A stretch of DNA of 64,000 bases from Monosporascus cannonballus (GCA_004154925.1 QJNS01000034.1:62001-126000), one strand, 5' to 3'. Positions 49,480-61,410 are shown, counted from the stretch's first letter. The notes: a model not told the origin generated them from the letters alone. A program made the numbers and translations.

Positions 49480-49508
49480 ACACCACGGCTGAAAACTTTT
49501 AATATTAC
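49480..49508 (+). other. Right half of predicted rolling-circle origin: stem arm, loop and nonanucleotide
   Basis: ACACCACGGCTG (49480-49491) is followed by AAAACTTT and TAATATTAC (49500-49508). The predicted nick is after 49506. The matching arm is at 46055-46066. Confidence 0.75.
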
Positions 49509-51900
49509 AAATATAAGCAGCTTTTTAAAAAAGAACTCGATATAAAATTATTAAAATAAAACAAATAAAATTATAAAATAATTTTTAAAAAAAGATCTTT
49601 AACAAAGTTTTATCTTATTTATAATTTTAACGAAAACGAATTATGTATTTTCAAAGAATATTAAGAAAATCGGCTACAAAAAGGATAAATTCAACTTTTT
49701 AAATCATTAACAAAATATCCGATATTTTTTATATTAAAAAAAACGAAAAATTACGACTTATGGTTAATTATTAACAATTAAATGATATTACCGTTAAAAA
49801 TCAAATATTATTACTTTTAATTACGGAAATTAAAAATTAATTTTACGAAACTAAAGAATTTATAGTATTTAATCACAAAAATAAATATAACCTGGTTAAA
49901 ATTAAAAAAATACGAATAAAAAATAATTTTTAAAACGAAATACGGATTATTTAAATATTTGATTATATTAATACAATTTACGAACACACCAGTAATTTTC
50001 TAGCGAATAATAAATTATATACTGTAAAAATACCTTAATATTTTCGTCGTTTGCTATTTCGACGACATTCTCATATTTTCAAAAACAGAAAAAATATACG
50101 TAAAATACGTTTATAAAGTTTTTCAAATTTTACGAAACGTAAAGTTACTTATTAATGCAAAAAAAAAGTTAATTCTATAAATAAAAAATGGAATATCTAG
50201 AATATATTATTACTCTAGGACATATTAAAATAAATTTTAAAAAATTACTGCAGTTATAAAATAATAAACGTTAATAATAGTTAAAAAGGTATAGGCATTT
50301 TTTAAATTCGCCAACTATTACAGGAAGTTTATTCGAAATTTTAGCAAAATAATTATATTTTTAATACATTTTACGAAAAAAAAAGTTAAAATAAATGTCA
50401 AATACGGAAAAAGTATTTCAAGATATTAAACATGCAATTATTAATAAATTAATATTAATTATATATAATTTAAATTATTTCGTTAAATTAAAAACCTATA
50501 TTTCGGATTATGCGTTAAACGTAATAATTAAATAACGAAAAAATTAAAGCAAATTATATCTTATTATATTTTTTTCGTATAAATTAAAAAGAATTAAGTT
50601 TAATTACGATATTCCAAATAAAAATTTTATGGCCATTATTATGATATTTCGAAAATTTAGGTATTTTTCAAAAGAAAGTTTATATCAGATCAAGGTTTAT
50701 ACGGATTATCAAAATCTTATCCGATTTACTACAACCAAAAAGCCTATAAAACGATAATTTCGTTACGCGGAAAAATTAGCGAATTTCGATTTCGTTATTA
50801 TCCATAAGAAAAACTTAAAAAACAACAAAGCGGATACCTTAAATACGTAATTAAACCTTAAAGAAAAATTAGTTAAAATTAATTATACAATTTTCGATAC
50901 CATTATAAAAAAATATTTACGCTTACGACAGATAACGATAATTCGGGCAGTACCTAGCAATATGCATTAGAAAATTTAACAGTATAATAACGGTCTTTTA
51001 AAAAATTAAAGAACGGATAAAATACAAATACCGAAGAAATACTAAAAGGAGTTAATACGAAAAATATACAAATATTAATTATATAAATATCTAAGGATTT
51101 ATAAAATCTTAAAAAACTTTTAATACATATATTCCTTTTTTAAAATAAAATAAATAATACAAAGAATTATACGGCAATACGATATTTACGCCAAAACAAA
51201 AACTCGACGATACAAACTATATAAAGAAATATAGTTATTATTAATCGCAAAACGATTATAGTATTTGAATTATATTCGATTTTATTATTAAACTTCCTAT
51301 ATTAAAAAATCCAGCTATAAGAATATATTACGATAATACTTTCGTAATCGTCGATCGATTTACGAAATCTTCCTATTTTGTACCATATTATAAGAATATA
51401 AACGCCGAATAATAGGTATATATTTTTTTAAACATATTTTCAACATATATAGATTACTAATAAAAATTATATCAGATAAAAAATTAATATTTATATCGAA
51501 ATTTTGGCAAGGCTTAATAATATAAATCAGCTTAAATTACAAATTATTTAACGTATTTAAACCTTAAACAAATAAATAAATAAAGCGAATAAATCAAATT
51601 TTAAAAATTTACTTACGATATTACATTAGTTACGAACAAAATAACTGGGTTAAGAAATTACCGATCGTATAATTAACCTATAATACCAACTATTATAAAA
51701 ATATTAAGATAATACCTACGAACGCTAATTTTGGTTTTATTTTAAAAATTTATAAAAAAATATGTAATAACGGTTCAATTAATATCAAAATAATCCTTAC
51801 GTTAAAACAATTACGATAATTACATCAGGAAATAAAAACAAAACTAAAATTCGTACGGAATTAAATAAAGAAATATTATAATTAAAAAAAGTTAAAGGGA
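49507..51900 (+). pseudogene. pol region of gypsy element A (RT, RNase H, integrase)
   Basis: From YYKYKQLFKKELDI at the insertion junction (joined from 46053) the plus strand reads the usual gypsy order: KTKNYDLWL near 49740, TKYGLFKYL near 49940, CYFDDILIFSKTE near 50050, KKSLYQIKVYTDYQNL-type RNase H material near 50680, and the integrase core FVIVDRFTKSSYFVPY near 51335 followed by ISDKKLIFISKFWQGL near 51470. Several frame and stop breaks. Inactive. Confidence 0.75.
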
Positions 51901-52911
51901 TTAATTTTCGAAAAAAGTGAAATAGTTTTCTTCGCTATCAAAAACATTTAAACAAAACGACCTAATAAAAAACTCGATTTTAAATATATCAGTCTATATA
52001 AAATCGCCAAGAAAATCTTAAAAAATAATTACTAATTAGAGCTTTTATCAAAAATAAAATTCTATTTAATTTTTCATATTTTCTTACTTAAATTAATAAC
52101 AAATACAATCAAAATGCATACGGTACAAGACGATATAAAAATAAAAAAATAAATAGGCATACGAAATAAAGAAAACTTTCGATATACGAAAATAAAACGG
52201 ACTTACTTAATACTTAATCAAATAAAAAAACACCCAAACTCCGAAAACACCTAGGAACCCGCCAAAAACCTTATTAGCGCCTAGCGTTTATTAAAGAATT
52301 TTCACCGGTAATAACGGAATTACTCGAAATAATGGTATTCTAATTTACAAAATCCAAAAAAACTCTTAATTTACCGCATTCCAATTAATAACGTTTACCT
52401 TACTTAAGACCTGTATTTCGACTACAAACTTTAATTTCATTTACGTAAAATCGTTAAAATCGTCTAAAGATTAAAGGGTACGATTAATAAATTTTGCACC
52501 TTAAAATTAATAATATTAACGTTAATAACGTATACGAAAAAAACGCGAAAAAACTTCGGATAAGGATTTTTCGGCCTTTAATTTCTTTTTTTTAACCTTT
52601 TCGATTCCGCGATATACCGATTAATTATAAAAACAGGGATTTCTGTCTTATCGCATAAACGACCTCGGCGAACATATTCCTTATAACGAAAAACCCCGTT
52701 CATTATTTAACAATTAAGTTACCGAACGGAATAAAAAAATAAGGTATCGCATCAAAACCTTCGAATTTAATTAAATTAATCAAAGTAAGTTGCTATTCGG
52801 ATTTGCAGGAATAACGCTTGGATATACTAAAGGACATATTAAAGGTATACGGAAAAACTTACCAGAAGAAAAAAAAATCTTAAAGGCAAGATTTTGGGAA
52901 AAGAAAAATCG

Positions 52912-53357
52912 TATTACGACTTAACAAATTACGGCCTCCAGAAACGATTGCAGCAGAAAAGGCTAAGAAAACTATATAAATCAGGTTACGTAACAGATTA
53001 CTAACTTACTGATGGTAATCCAGTAAGCCGGATTACCAGCTTACTGATGGTAATCCAGTAAGCCGGATCACCAGCTTACTGATGGTAATCCAGTAAGCCG
53101 GATCACCAGCTTACTGATAGTAAGTCGATAAGCCAGAAAAATATATACGCTTATTATTCCATAATTTAAATAACTTTAACTTGTAACACTTATTAATATT
53201 AATGGTTTGCAATTACAAGATATTAAAAGACGTAATACGATTACTGTATTTATTGCTCAGATTCCTACGATACTTCTGCTAACATAAACCCGTCGACTTA
53301 AGGTTTAATAGTTGGTTAAACCGCATAGCCGTCATAACGGATAACTAGGCCGTAACA
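52912..53357 (+). repeat. Right LTR of gypsy element A
   Basis: Starts TATTACGAC (TG changed to TA, a RIP-type change) and ends CCGTAACA before the duplication AAAAT. It differs from the left LTR mainly by transitions, one extra 35-bp repeat unit, and about 16 extra bases near the right end. Confidence 0.75.
52995..53134. repeat. 35-bp tandem repeat in right LTR of A, four units
   Basis: Units begin at 52995, 53030, 53065 and 53100. The sequence is the same unit as at 36008-36112 with the CTTACTG..CAGTAAG dyad. One more unit than in the left LTR. Confidence 0.9.
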
Positions 53358-53362
53358 AAAAT

Positions 53363-54485
53363 TAAGCCTGCGAACGAGTATAATATGAATAAAACGGGCG
53401 TCCAAAAAAGGAAATAAGCTAATAAAACGGTCGTAGGATTTTTAGAAACGGTTCGCGCGAAACTTAAAAAATCTAAAGTAACGTTATAGGTATCTATTTT
53501 CGAATATATCGGCTTTATATACGGGAAAAGTACGGCCGCATATATTTTTAATAGTTTTATTATTCAAATATAATAACTACCCAAAAATATCAAAAAAGCC
53601 GAATATACGTTAATTCCGAAAAGGTAAATTAATAACGTTATTACGTTAAAATAATTAAATCTTTTTCTTTCAGACATTGAGCCTCGTTTCTATAATAAAT
53701 AACAGTTATTTATTTTAAATAACTATATTATATACGTATTCTTTACTTTTAAATAGAAATGCTTTAAAAATAAGGTTACCTTTATATATTTTCCACTTTA
53801 TTCGAATAGTAATTTTTAGCTATTTAACGTTACCGTATTTTCCGTATCTAAAAAGGAATATCGTATCGCTTTGTGGGAAGCCGGCGGATTGTTCGTAATA
53901 ACTTTTGAATATAAACGCCGTATATTAAAAATGTATCGCAAAATTGTCGAGATTGCTTTTATCGACAAAAATATCAAAACTGGATAACGTTATACCGGCT
54001 TATTTTTTTTCAAACCCAAAATAATGTTAAAAAACCTCGAAATAGCACCTTAACTAACCTCTAAGCCGAAAATACCCCTAGAACAAATAATTAACAGCTA
54101 GAACGAAATCGTATATATTTCTTATAAAGCTCTAAAGTTACGAAAAAGCATACGAACGGCCTTACGTAATTAAGCGAAGGCGTTTCGCGATGTACGGAAG
54201 GTAATAATTAAAGTTGTTAAAGGGCTTCATAATCTTAATATCGAAAATGCCATTTTTCGCCATAATAATTAACTTTTACAAACGAAATTCGAAAAATACG
54301 AAAATCGCAAACGCTAAATTGTTATTAAATAACCGAATATGATTTTTGCGAATTTATTAAATATTAGATCGGCTAAAGATAAAGCTATTAAACGTTTAAG
54401 GCCTATAAAGGCTGGCGATTAGATCCCAATTAATAGTTATATTGAAAAGCAGCCTGCTAAAAAAAGGCAGCGTAAAGCTAAATAA
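53363..54485 (+). mobile_element. Right part of the pogo/Fot1-type transposon relic (DDE and C-terminal region)
   Basis: Continuation of the transposase interrupted at 35790. It opens KPANEYNMNKTGVQKRK, where pogo-family enzymes have the first catalytic Asp in a Y-N-x-D-E context; here Asn is seen. EYIGFIYGKSTAAY follows. The C-terminal part near 54030-54480 has the TSKPKIPLEQI type of block, then AKAFRDVRKVIIKVVKGLHN and a basic end. Internal stops are frequent. Terminal inverted repeats were not found, so the outer ends of the transposon are unknown. Confidence 0.6.
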
Positions 54486-54546
54486 CCTAGATAGCTTTAT
54501 TTTATCAAAAAATACGTTGTTACGTTGTTAAAAGGCTTTAGAATGT

Positions 54547-54880
54547 TGTGACGGCTAGGAGGTTTAACTAATTATTAAACTTTAGTCGTACGAGTTTATA
54601 TTGGCAGAAATATCGTAAGAATCTGAACAATAAATATAGTAATCGTATTACGTCTCGTAATACTAAAGGCGCTTTAAGTAACGAATTATTATTACAAATT
54701 AAAATTATTTAAATTTTAAAAATAATAAGTATATTATACTTGATTTTTCCGACTTATCGAACTTGGCTTTATTGCCTTTACGATCGATCTTATCAAACTA
54801 TTACGTAACTTGATCCACATAACTTAGTTATTTTCTTGTTACGACCGTTTCCTAAGGCCGTAACTCGTTAGGCCATAATA
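54547..54880 (-). repeat. LTR of element B (low-coordinate copy)
   Basis: 334 bp, TGTGACGG at the left, GGCCATAATA at the right. It carries about 65 bp absent from the other LTR, around 54630-54715. Confidence 0.8.
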
Positions 54881-57800
54881 CGATCCTTCTTTTTTATAAT
54901 TTTCGCCTCGAAAAATTTTTTTATAAGTCCTTTTTTTGCCATTATGTCGGGCCGTATTAAAAACTAATTAACAGAAAAACAAAAAAACGAAATAACTTAC
55001 TTAAATTAATTATTTTTCGAATTAGAAATATGCCGATATATTCTTATTATATTCGTTACAGATTATTATTTTTTCATATTTTTTCGTTACATATTTTCCG
55101 GTATAAAAAATATATAATGGAAAATTAAGGTCTTTATAATATTAACGATTTTTTACTCTTTAACTTAAAAAACTCGTTTTTAATTACCTTAAAATTAAAA
55201 CGAAACTTAAGAAAACTAAGAAAAAAACGGAATAAACGTAAGTTAAAGTGTGTTATTTTCGAAAACAATAAAAATTATAGGCCGACCGTATAATATGTAT
55301 GCTATTTCGTAAGCTTCGGTCCTTAAAGGAATTAAATAAGTTAAAAGGTTAAAAAAACAGGCCGAATTAAAGGTCGCTTAAGCTATATTGGCAAAGGTCG
55401 TAATTTTTTTTAAATTAATCCAACTTTAATTCCATCGATTAATCGTTTACCGATTGAGGAACTTTTAATCCTGCTAATTTCGGCGTTACTAATAAAAGTT
55501 TTTTAACAGGCGTTAGGCGTTAATAAGGTTCTTAGCGGGTTCTTAGGTATTCTCGAAATTCGGGTGCTTTTTTTACTTAATTAAGTATTAAGTAAATCCG
55601 TTTTATTTCCGTATATTGAAAATTTCCTCCATTTCGTATATTTATTCGTCTTTTATTTCTATATCGTTTTATATTATATATACCTTAATTATATCTGCTG
55701 TTAATTCGAATAAAAAAGTGTAAAACATTAAATAGAATTTAAATTTTGATACAAATTCTAATTAATAATTATTTTCTAAAATTCTTTTGATAATTTTATA
55801 TAAACCGATATATTTGAAATCGAAACCTTTATTAGATCGTTTTATTTAAATATGTTTAGTAACGAAAAAAACCATTTCTTTTTCCGAAAATTAATTTTTT
55901 TTAACTTCTTTAATTATAGTATTTACTTATTTAATTTTGTGCGAATTTTAATTTTGTTTTTATCTTTTAATCTAACTATCGTAATTATTTTGATATAAAA
56001 ATTAATTTAATATTAATTAAATTGTTATTACGTATTTCTTTGTAAATTTCTAAAATAAACCTAAAATTTGCGTTCGCTGCTATTATTTTAATATTTTTAT
56101 AATAACTGATATTATAAGTTAATTATTCGATTAGTAATTTCTCAACTTAATTATTTTATTCGTAATTAATATAATATTATAAGTAAATTTTTAAGGTTTA
56201 ATTTGTTTTATTTATTTATTTAAAGTTTAAATATGTTAAATAACTTATAATTAAGGCCGATTTATATTATAAGATTTTGCCAAAATTTGAATACGAATAT
56301 CGATCCTTTATTTGAAATAATTTCCATTAATAATTCGTATATATTTAAGGTATATCTTAAAAATATATATTATTTATTTAGCGTTTATATTTTCGTAATA
56401 TAGTAAAAAAAATAAAAAGATTTCGTAAATTAATTAACGATTACGAAAATGTTATCGTAATATCTTTGTGTAATTGGAATTTTTGATAAAGGAAATTTAA
56501 TAATGAAATCGAATATAATTAAATATTATAATCGTTTTGAAATTAATAATAGCTATAATTTTCTATATAGTTTATGTTATCGAATTTTTGCTTTAATGTA
56601 AATATTGCATTATGATATAATTTTTTATACCGTTAATTTCATTTTAAAAAAGGAATATATACGTTAAAGCCGTTTTAGGGTTTTATAAATTTCTAAATAT
56701 CCGTATAATTAATATCCGTATAGTTTTCGCGTTAAACCTTTTTGGTATTTTTCCGGAATTTGTATTTTATTTATTTTTTAATCTTTTTGAAAATTATCGT
56801 TACACTGCTGGATTTTTTGATATATATTGAAAGGTACTGCCCGAATTATTATAATTTGTTATAAGCGTAAATTTTCTTTTATAATAATATTCAAAATTAT
56901 ATAACTAATTTTAATCAATTTTTTTTCGAGGTTTAGTCGTTTGCTTAAAGTTTTTATTTACTTTGCCATTTTCTAAACCTTTTTTATGAATAATAACGAA
57001 ATCGAAATTCGCCAATTTTTCTGTATAACGAAGTTATTGTCCTGTAAGTTTCTTAGTCGTAATAAATCGGATAAGATTTTGATAATCCGTATAAACCTTA
57101 ACCTAGTATAAATTTCTTTTTAAAAAATGCTTAAACTTTCGAAATGCTATAATAATAATTATCAATTCCTTATTTAAAATGCTATAATTAAATTCGGTTC
57201 TTTTTAATATTTACGAAAAAAAGATAATAAGGTATAATTTGCTTTAATTATTTCATTATCCGATTATTACGTTTAACGTATAATTTAAAATATCGGTTTT
57301 TAATTTAACGGAACGATTTAAATCGTATATAATTAATATTGGTTTGTTAACAATTATATCTTTAATATCCTAAAATGATTTTTCGACATTTGGCGTCTAT
57401 TTGAACTTTTTTTTCGTAAAGTTCGTTAAGGGTATAGTTATTTTGTTAAGATTTCGAATAAATTTTCTATAGTAATTGGCGAATCCCAGAAATACCTGTA
57501 CCTCCTTATTCGTTATTGGCGTTTGCTATTTTATGATTACAGCGATTTTTTAGAATCTATCTTAATATATTCTAAGGTAATAATATGTCCCAAATATTTT
57601 ACGTTTTATTTGTAAAATTAAGTTTTTTTGCATTAATAAATAGTTTTACGTCTTATAAAGGTTAAAAATTTTTATAAACGTATTTTGTATATGTTTTTTC
57701 CGTTTTTGAAAAAATAAAAATGTCGTCGAAATAACAAACGATAAAAATGTCGAGGTATTTTCGTAACATATAATTTATTATCTGTTAGAAAATTACTAGT

Positions 57801-60147
57801 ACGTTTGTAAGTCTTATTAATATAACCAAATATTTAAATAATCCGTATTTTGTTTTGAAAATTATTTTCTATTTATGTCCTTTTTTAAGTTTAATAATAT
57901 TGTATTTATTTCTAAGATCGAATATTATAAATTATTTGATTCCGTAAAATCGGTTTTTTATTTCCGTAATTAAAGGTAATAATATTGGATTTTTAAAAGT
58001 AACGTCGTTTAATTATCGATAATTAATTACAAGTCGTAACTTTTAATTCTTTTTAGGCACGAAAAATATTAAATACTTTATTAGTAATTTCAAAAATCGA
58101 ATTTATTTTTTCTTTAACCGAATTTCTAGAGATTTTCTAAGAATATATAACTCGTTTCCCCTAAAGTTGTAAATAGCGTAAAACTTCGTCGAAATTCTTT
58201 TTTAAAAAATTATCTTATAATTTTATTCGCTACGTTTTAATAATTTCGTATCGAATTCCGTTCTAAAGAGATACTTATATCTATAGTATTATGGTAATTA
58301 TATTAGTCAGTTTTTTTGACTTTTGGAGCTGGTATTTTAAATCGTTATTTAACTACTTTAATTTTGCTTTAATAATAATAACGACACGTCGTATTTTTCT
58401 CTGGTACCCGTTTTTTTCTTATGTTTTGTCCTTTTAAATAGTAAAATTTCTATTGTATTCTTATATTTATATTCGTCGTTATTTTCGATTAAGTATTAAA
58501 ATCTTAATTTTTTTTCGTTTATGAACAAAAAGTAAAATAAATTTTATTTGGCCAGTGTTTTCGTTAATTAAAATTCCGTATTAACGTATTTATAATAATT
58601 CTAAGATTATATCGTAATTGTGAAATAAAACGATATCAAAATCGATTATTTGGTATCTTTTTTAAAAAAAATCTCGAAATAATTAATTTCATATATAATT
58701 TTCCTGCTATCGTAAGCGAATTCTCAACTTTTGATATTTTTCGTTATATAAGGTTTTAACTTGTATTTTGATGGCAGTTTAAGCTTATTAATTATATTTG
58801 GTATAATATAATTTCCGCTTTGAGCTTTATAATTTACTAATGCGATATATTACTATGTTTTAATTCGTATATTTAAGTAATAAAGTTATTAACTTTTTTT
58901 ATCGTCGCGTTTAAAGCCTTTTATAAAAATTCCTTTTAATTTCTTTAGGTTTCGTTATTCTGCGGCTCCTTGATAAGTAACCTTTTTTTTAATTTTTGTT
59001 CGAATTTATCTAATTTTATCCATGTTTTTATATTTAACGCGTTAAGCTGTTGTATTTATTATTATTACCGGCGTACTGTTTCTTCGAATTATATTAATTA
59101 TTTTTAATTCTATTATAAATTTTTTTTATCGAATAAATTGTTTTTTTATATTTTTAGTTATATTCTATTATACATTATTTTAATTATCGTTCTAGACTTC
59201 GTTTATAAATTAACGTATTCTTTTCTTAATAGTGTTTTTTTCGTAAAAGTTTATAATAAACATTAATTAAAAATGAAAATTTGTAATAGCTTTCTGGCAG
59301 TGTTTTTTATTATACGTTAAATTAACCCTTTTTCCATTTAGTTATTATATTATTAATAATAAGAAAAGGGGTTTTCCTACGGGTACTACTTTTTTTCGAG
59401 CTAGCTTTTTGCTTCGGCTAGCTATTGAACTTTTCCTAAGGCTATGATTCGAAAATATCGATATTATTATTTATCGTTTTTATTGTTTACGATACGGTTT
59501 GGAAAATGGAATTTTTTGTAATATATGCGGGTAATCCCTCCGTAAATATATTATTTCTTTTTTTCGTAATCGGAATATTTTGGTCGTCGGCACTATATGA
59601 CATGTATTTTGCCGTATCGATTAAGGCTTCCGGGACAGATTTCTTTTATCCAATTTTAATATTTGCGTAATTATCCTTATAATATGTCTTATTATGTTCG
59701 CGATATTTATTAAGCTAGTTTTTTAGGTTCTCGCATTTTTTATTAGATTTTTCGCTATAGGGAATCTGGTATATACTTAGGCTAAATCGTATTAATAAAT
59801 CTGCCTTTGTTTTTCTGATCTTTTTTAAATTATCTTTCGGATATAGGTTTCCAGTTATTTCAACGGGATTTTTAAAGTATTTTATACTATGTTATTTTAT
59901 GTTTTATTTTATTGCAATTATAGCATTTGATTTAATTCTAATTTTTTCTATAAGTAACTCCTAATTCTATAAGTTTTAGTTTTATATCGTAAAAAATATT
60001 ACTGCGTCGAAAAACGCTAATATTGATTATATGTCGGGGTTTATTATTATTTTTTCTTTTAATACTTTTAATACGTTTTACATATTATCGATCGTGAATT
60101 TTAACTGCTATAACGATATAATCCGACAAATAATTAGGCCGATTAAG

Positions 60148-60322
60148 TGTCAGGTATTGTTGGAAGGTCAGAGTGGCAAGGTAACCCATTTATTGAGAAC
60201 AGTCTAAAACCTGACCTTCCATCTCATTTCTAGAGAGAAACCACCCATACATATAGCCGATCCCCGCATCGAGCTCGTAAAGGTGACGTAGCTCTGACGC
60301 GTACACCCCTTAGCATCTGACA
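60148..60322. mobile_element. Solo LTR (175 bp), not RIP-mutated, inserted in element B
   Basis: It begins TGTCAGGTATTG and ends GCATCTGACA, with the terminal inverted pair TGTCAG/CTGACA and an exact 5-bp duplication TTAAG on both sides (60143-60147 and 60323-60327). Its base composition is normal while the surrounding element is heavily AT-biased. It therefore arrived after RIP of B. The family is unknown. Confidence 0.85.
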
Positions 60323-61136
60323 TTAAGCTTAAAAAGCTTTTTTTATATTTTTTTAGACCGTCGAAAAGTTTAGCTATTAATGCTTTTTGTTTTTAATTTA
60401 TTTTAGCTGCTAGTTAAATTATCGTATTGCTATCATTGGTTACGGATCTCTTTTGTTATAATTATTAGATTTATATTTAGGTTTTTATTTTTTCGTTTAT
60501 TATTTTAAAAACTTTCGTTAATATTTATTCGAATTATTCGTAATCGCTATAAATTCGCATTATTTTTAGGTTTTGTTTTTTAATTAATAAGGCAATATAT
60601 TTTCTTATAATAGGCTTAAACTAAATGGCCGTATTTCCGATACATCGTTCGATTGCAAATTCGATTCGTATAATAAGCGTAATAAGTTAGATAGAAAAGT
60701 ACCTAAAATATATTCGGCATTAAGTTAAAAACAGTTGTAACTTGGTTAAGGTTTTGTTAAAAAATTCCGGTTTAGGAGGTTTAAAAACTTTTCCTAATTT
60801 CTTAGTAGAATTTAGCTAAATAACTTAGCTTATTCGAAAAGGTTTTTCGATTTCGGAAACTTTTTTTTTTAAGTTTCTTATGAGCAGCTTAAAAAACGTC
60901 GTAAGATCATTATTGTCTTTTTTAAGCTGAAAAATGTGCCTATTTATGGTCTTTAATTATTAAAGAACCTCTTTGCGAAAAAAACGAAATTTTTCCTTTT
61001 TCTTTTCGGATTCCATTTTAATGTCTGAGTAATTAAGGACTTAATAAATAAGTTGTTCGAGCTGTTTGCTAGTAAACATAACGTTAATCGATATTATTAA
61101 AAATTTAAGGATATTATTAAACAAAACCTTGTAACA

Positions 61137-61405
61137 TATAATAATTAAAGAATTTAACTAATTATTAAACCTTAATCGTACGGATTTATATTAATAAAAA
61201 TATCGTAAAAATTTAACTTATAAAAATAATAAACGTATTATATTTGATTTTTTGGCTTTATGGGCTTTACGATCGATCTTGTTGAGCCTGGCTTTATAGG
61301 CTTTACGATCGATTCTGTCGAGCCATTACGTAACTTGATCCACATAGCTTACTTATTTTCTTGTTGCGACCGTTTCCTAAGGCCGTAACCCGTTAGGCCA
61401 TAACA
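61137..61405 (-). repeat. LTR of element B (high-coordinate copy)
   Basis: 269 bp, TATAATAA at the left (all transitions relative to TGTGACGG), GGCCATAACA at the right. A short duplication around CTTTACGATCGAT occurs twice (about 61268 and 61301). Confidence 0.8.
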
Positions 61406-61410
61406 AATGT

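Larger units (their letters stand above)
46054..49506 (+). mobile_element. Endogenous CRESS-DNA-virus-like element, unit length, inserted in gypsy A
   Basis: A 3,453-bp insertion bounded on each side by TAATATTAC (46047-46055 and 49500-49508), the nonanucleotide of geminivirus-type rolling-circle origins, cut between T and A. Closed into a circle, the ends bring together ACACCACGGCTG (49480-49491) and CAGCCGTGGTGT (46055-46066) as a perfect 12-bp stem with the nonanucleotide in the loop. One gene runs rightward from 46403 and a Rep-like gene runs leftward from 49315, so in a circle both diverge from the origin and converge near 47.8-48.4 kb, the ambisense plan of geminiviruses and genomoviruses. 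There is no target duplication: the gypsy frame runs on from 46053 to 49507. Both genes carry stops of the RIP type. Host range cannot be told; a mycovirus relative is the natural guess. Confidence 0.8.
35791..53357 (+). mobile_element. Ty3/gypsy LTR retrotransposon A, RIP-degraded, split by two later insertions
   Basis: The element is flanked by an exact 5-bp duplication AAAAT (35786-35790 and 53358-53362) and has TG..CA ends (TGTTATGG, CCGTAACA). It interrupts the pogo transposase frame. Removing element C (with its duplication) and the 3,453-bp CRESS-like insertion leaves about 6.9 kb, normal for a gypsy element. Plus-strand landmarks: gag start ATGTCGACCAGC at 36375; a degraded zinc knuckle near 37760; RT box CYFDDILIFSKTE near 50050-50085; integrase core FVIVDRFTKSSYFVPY near 51335-51385. 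Stops and Trp/Gln/Arg losses follow the C-to-T and G-to-A pattern of RIP, so it is inactive. Confidence 0.88.
54547..61405 (-). mobile_element. Ty3/gypsy LTR retrotransposon B, RIP-degraded
   Basis: A 6,859-bp element flanked by the exact duplication AATGT (54542-54546 and 61406-61410). LTRs are 54547-54880 and 61137-61405, both ending GGCCATAAyA on the plus strand. The coding strand is minus: RT pieces FDLRNKYNIIKLKKGHK near 57955-57905 and CYFDDIFIFSKTEKT near 57740-57700, integrase piece DFIIKFPLSK..YYDNIFVIVN near 56510-56440. Stops throughout. Its LTR resembles that of A in GAAACGGTCGC and ATGTGGATCA, so A and B are related families. A later solo LTR sits inside it at 60148. Confidence 0.85.

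Noticed and set aside
46055..49491. Reading the 3.45-kb insertion as a terminal-inverted-repeat DNA transposon (CAGCCGTGGTGT ends)
   Set aside because: No target duplication fits these ends, no transposase is seen, and the true junctions lie at TAATATT/AC outside the inverted repeats, where the gypsy frame resumes.
35920..53341. Element A bounded by LTRs 35925 and 53336 with near-duplication ACGGG/ACGGA
   Set aside because: The exact AAAAT duplication and the restored pogo frame place the ends at 35791 and 53357; the ACGGG/ACGGA match is imperfect and does not restore any frame.
54539..61410. Element B starting at TGTTGTGACGG (54544) with flanks TAGAA and AATGT
   Set aside because: The flanks do not match. 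Starting at TGTGACGG (54547) gives the exact duplication AATGT on both sides and aligns the LTR starts by transitions only.
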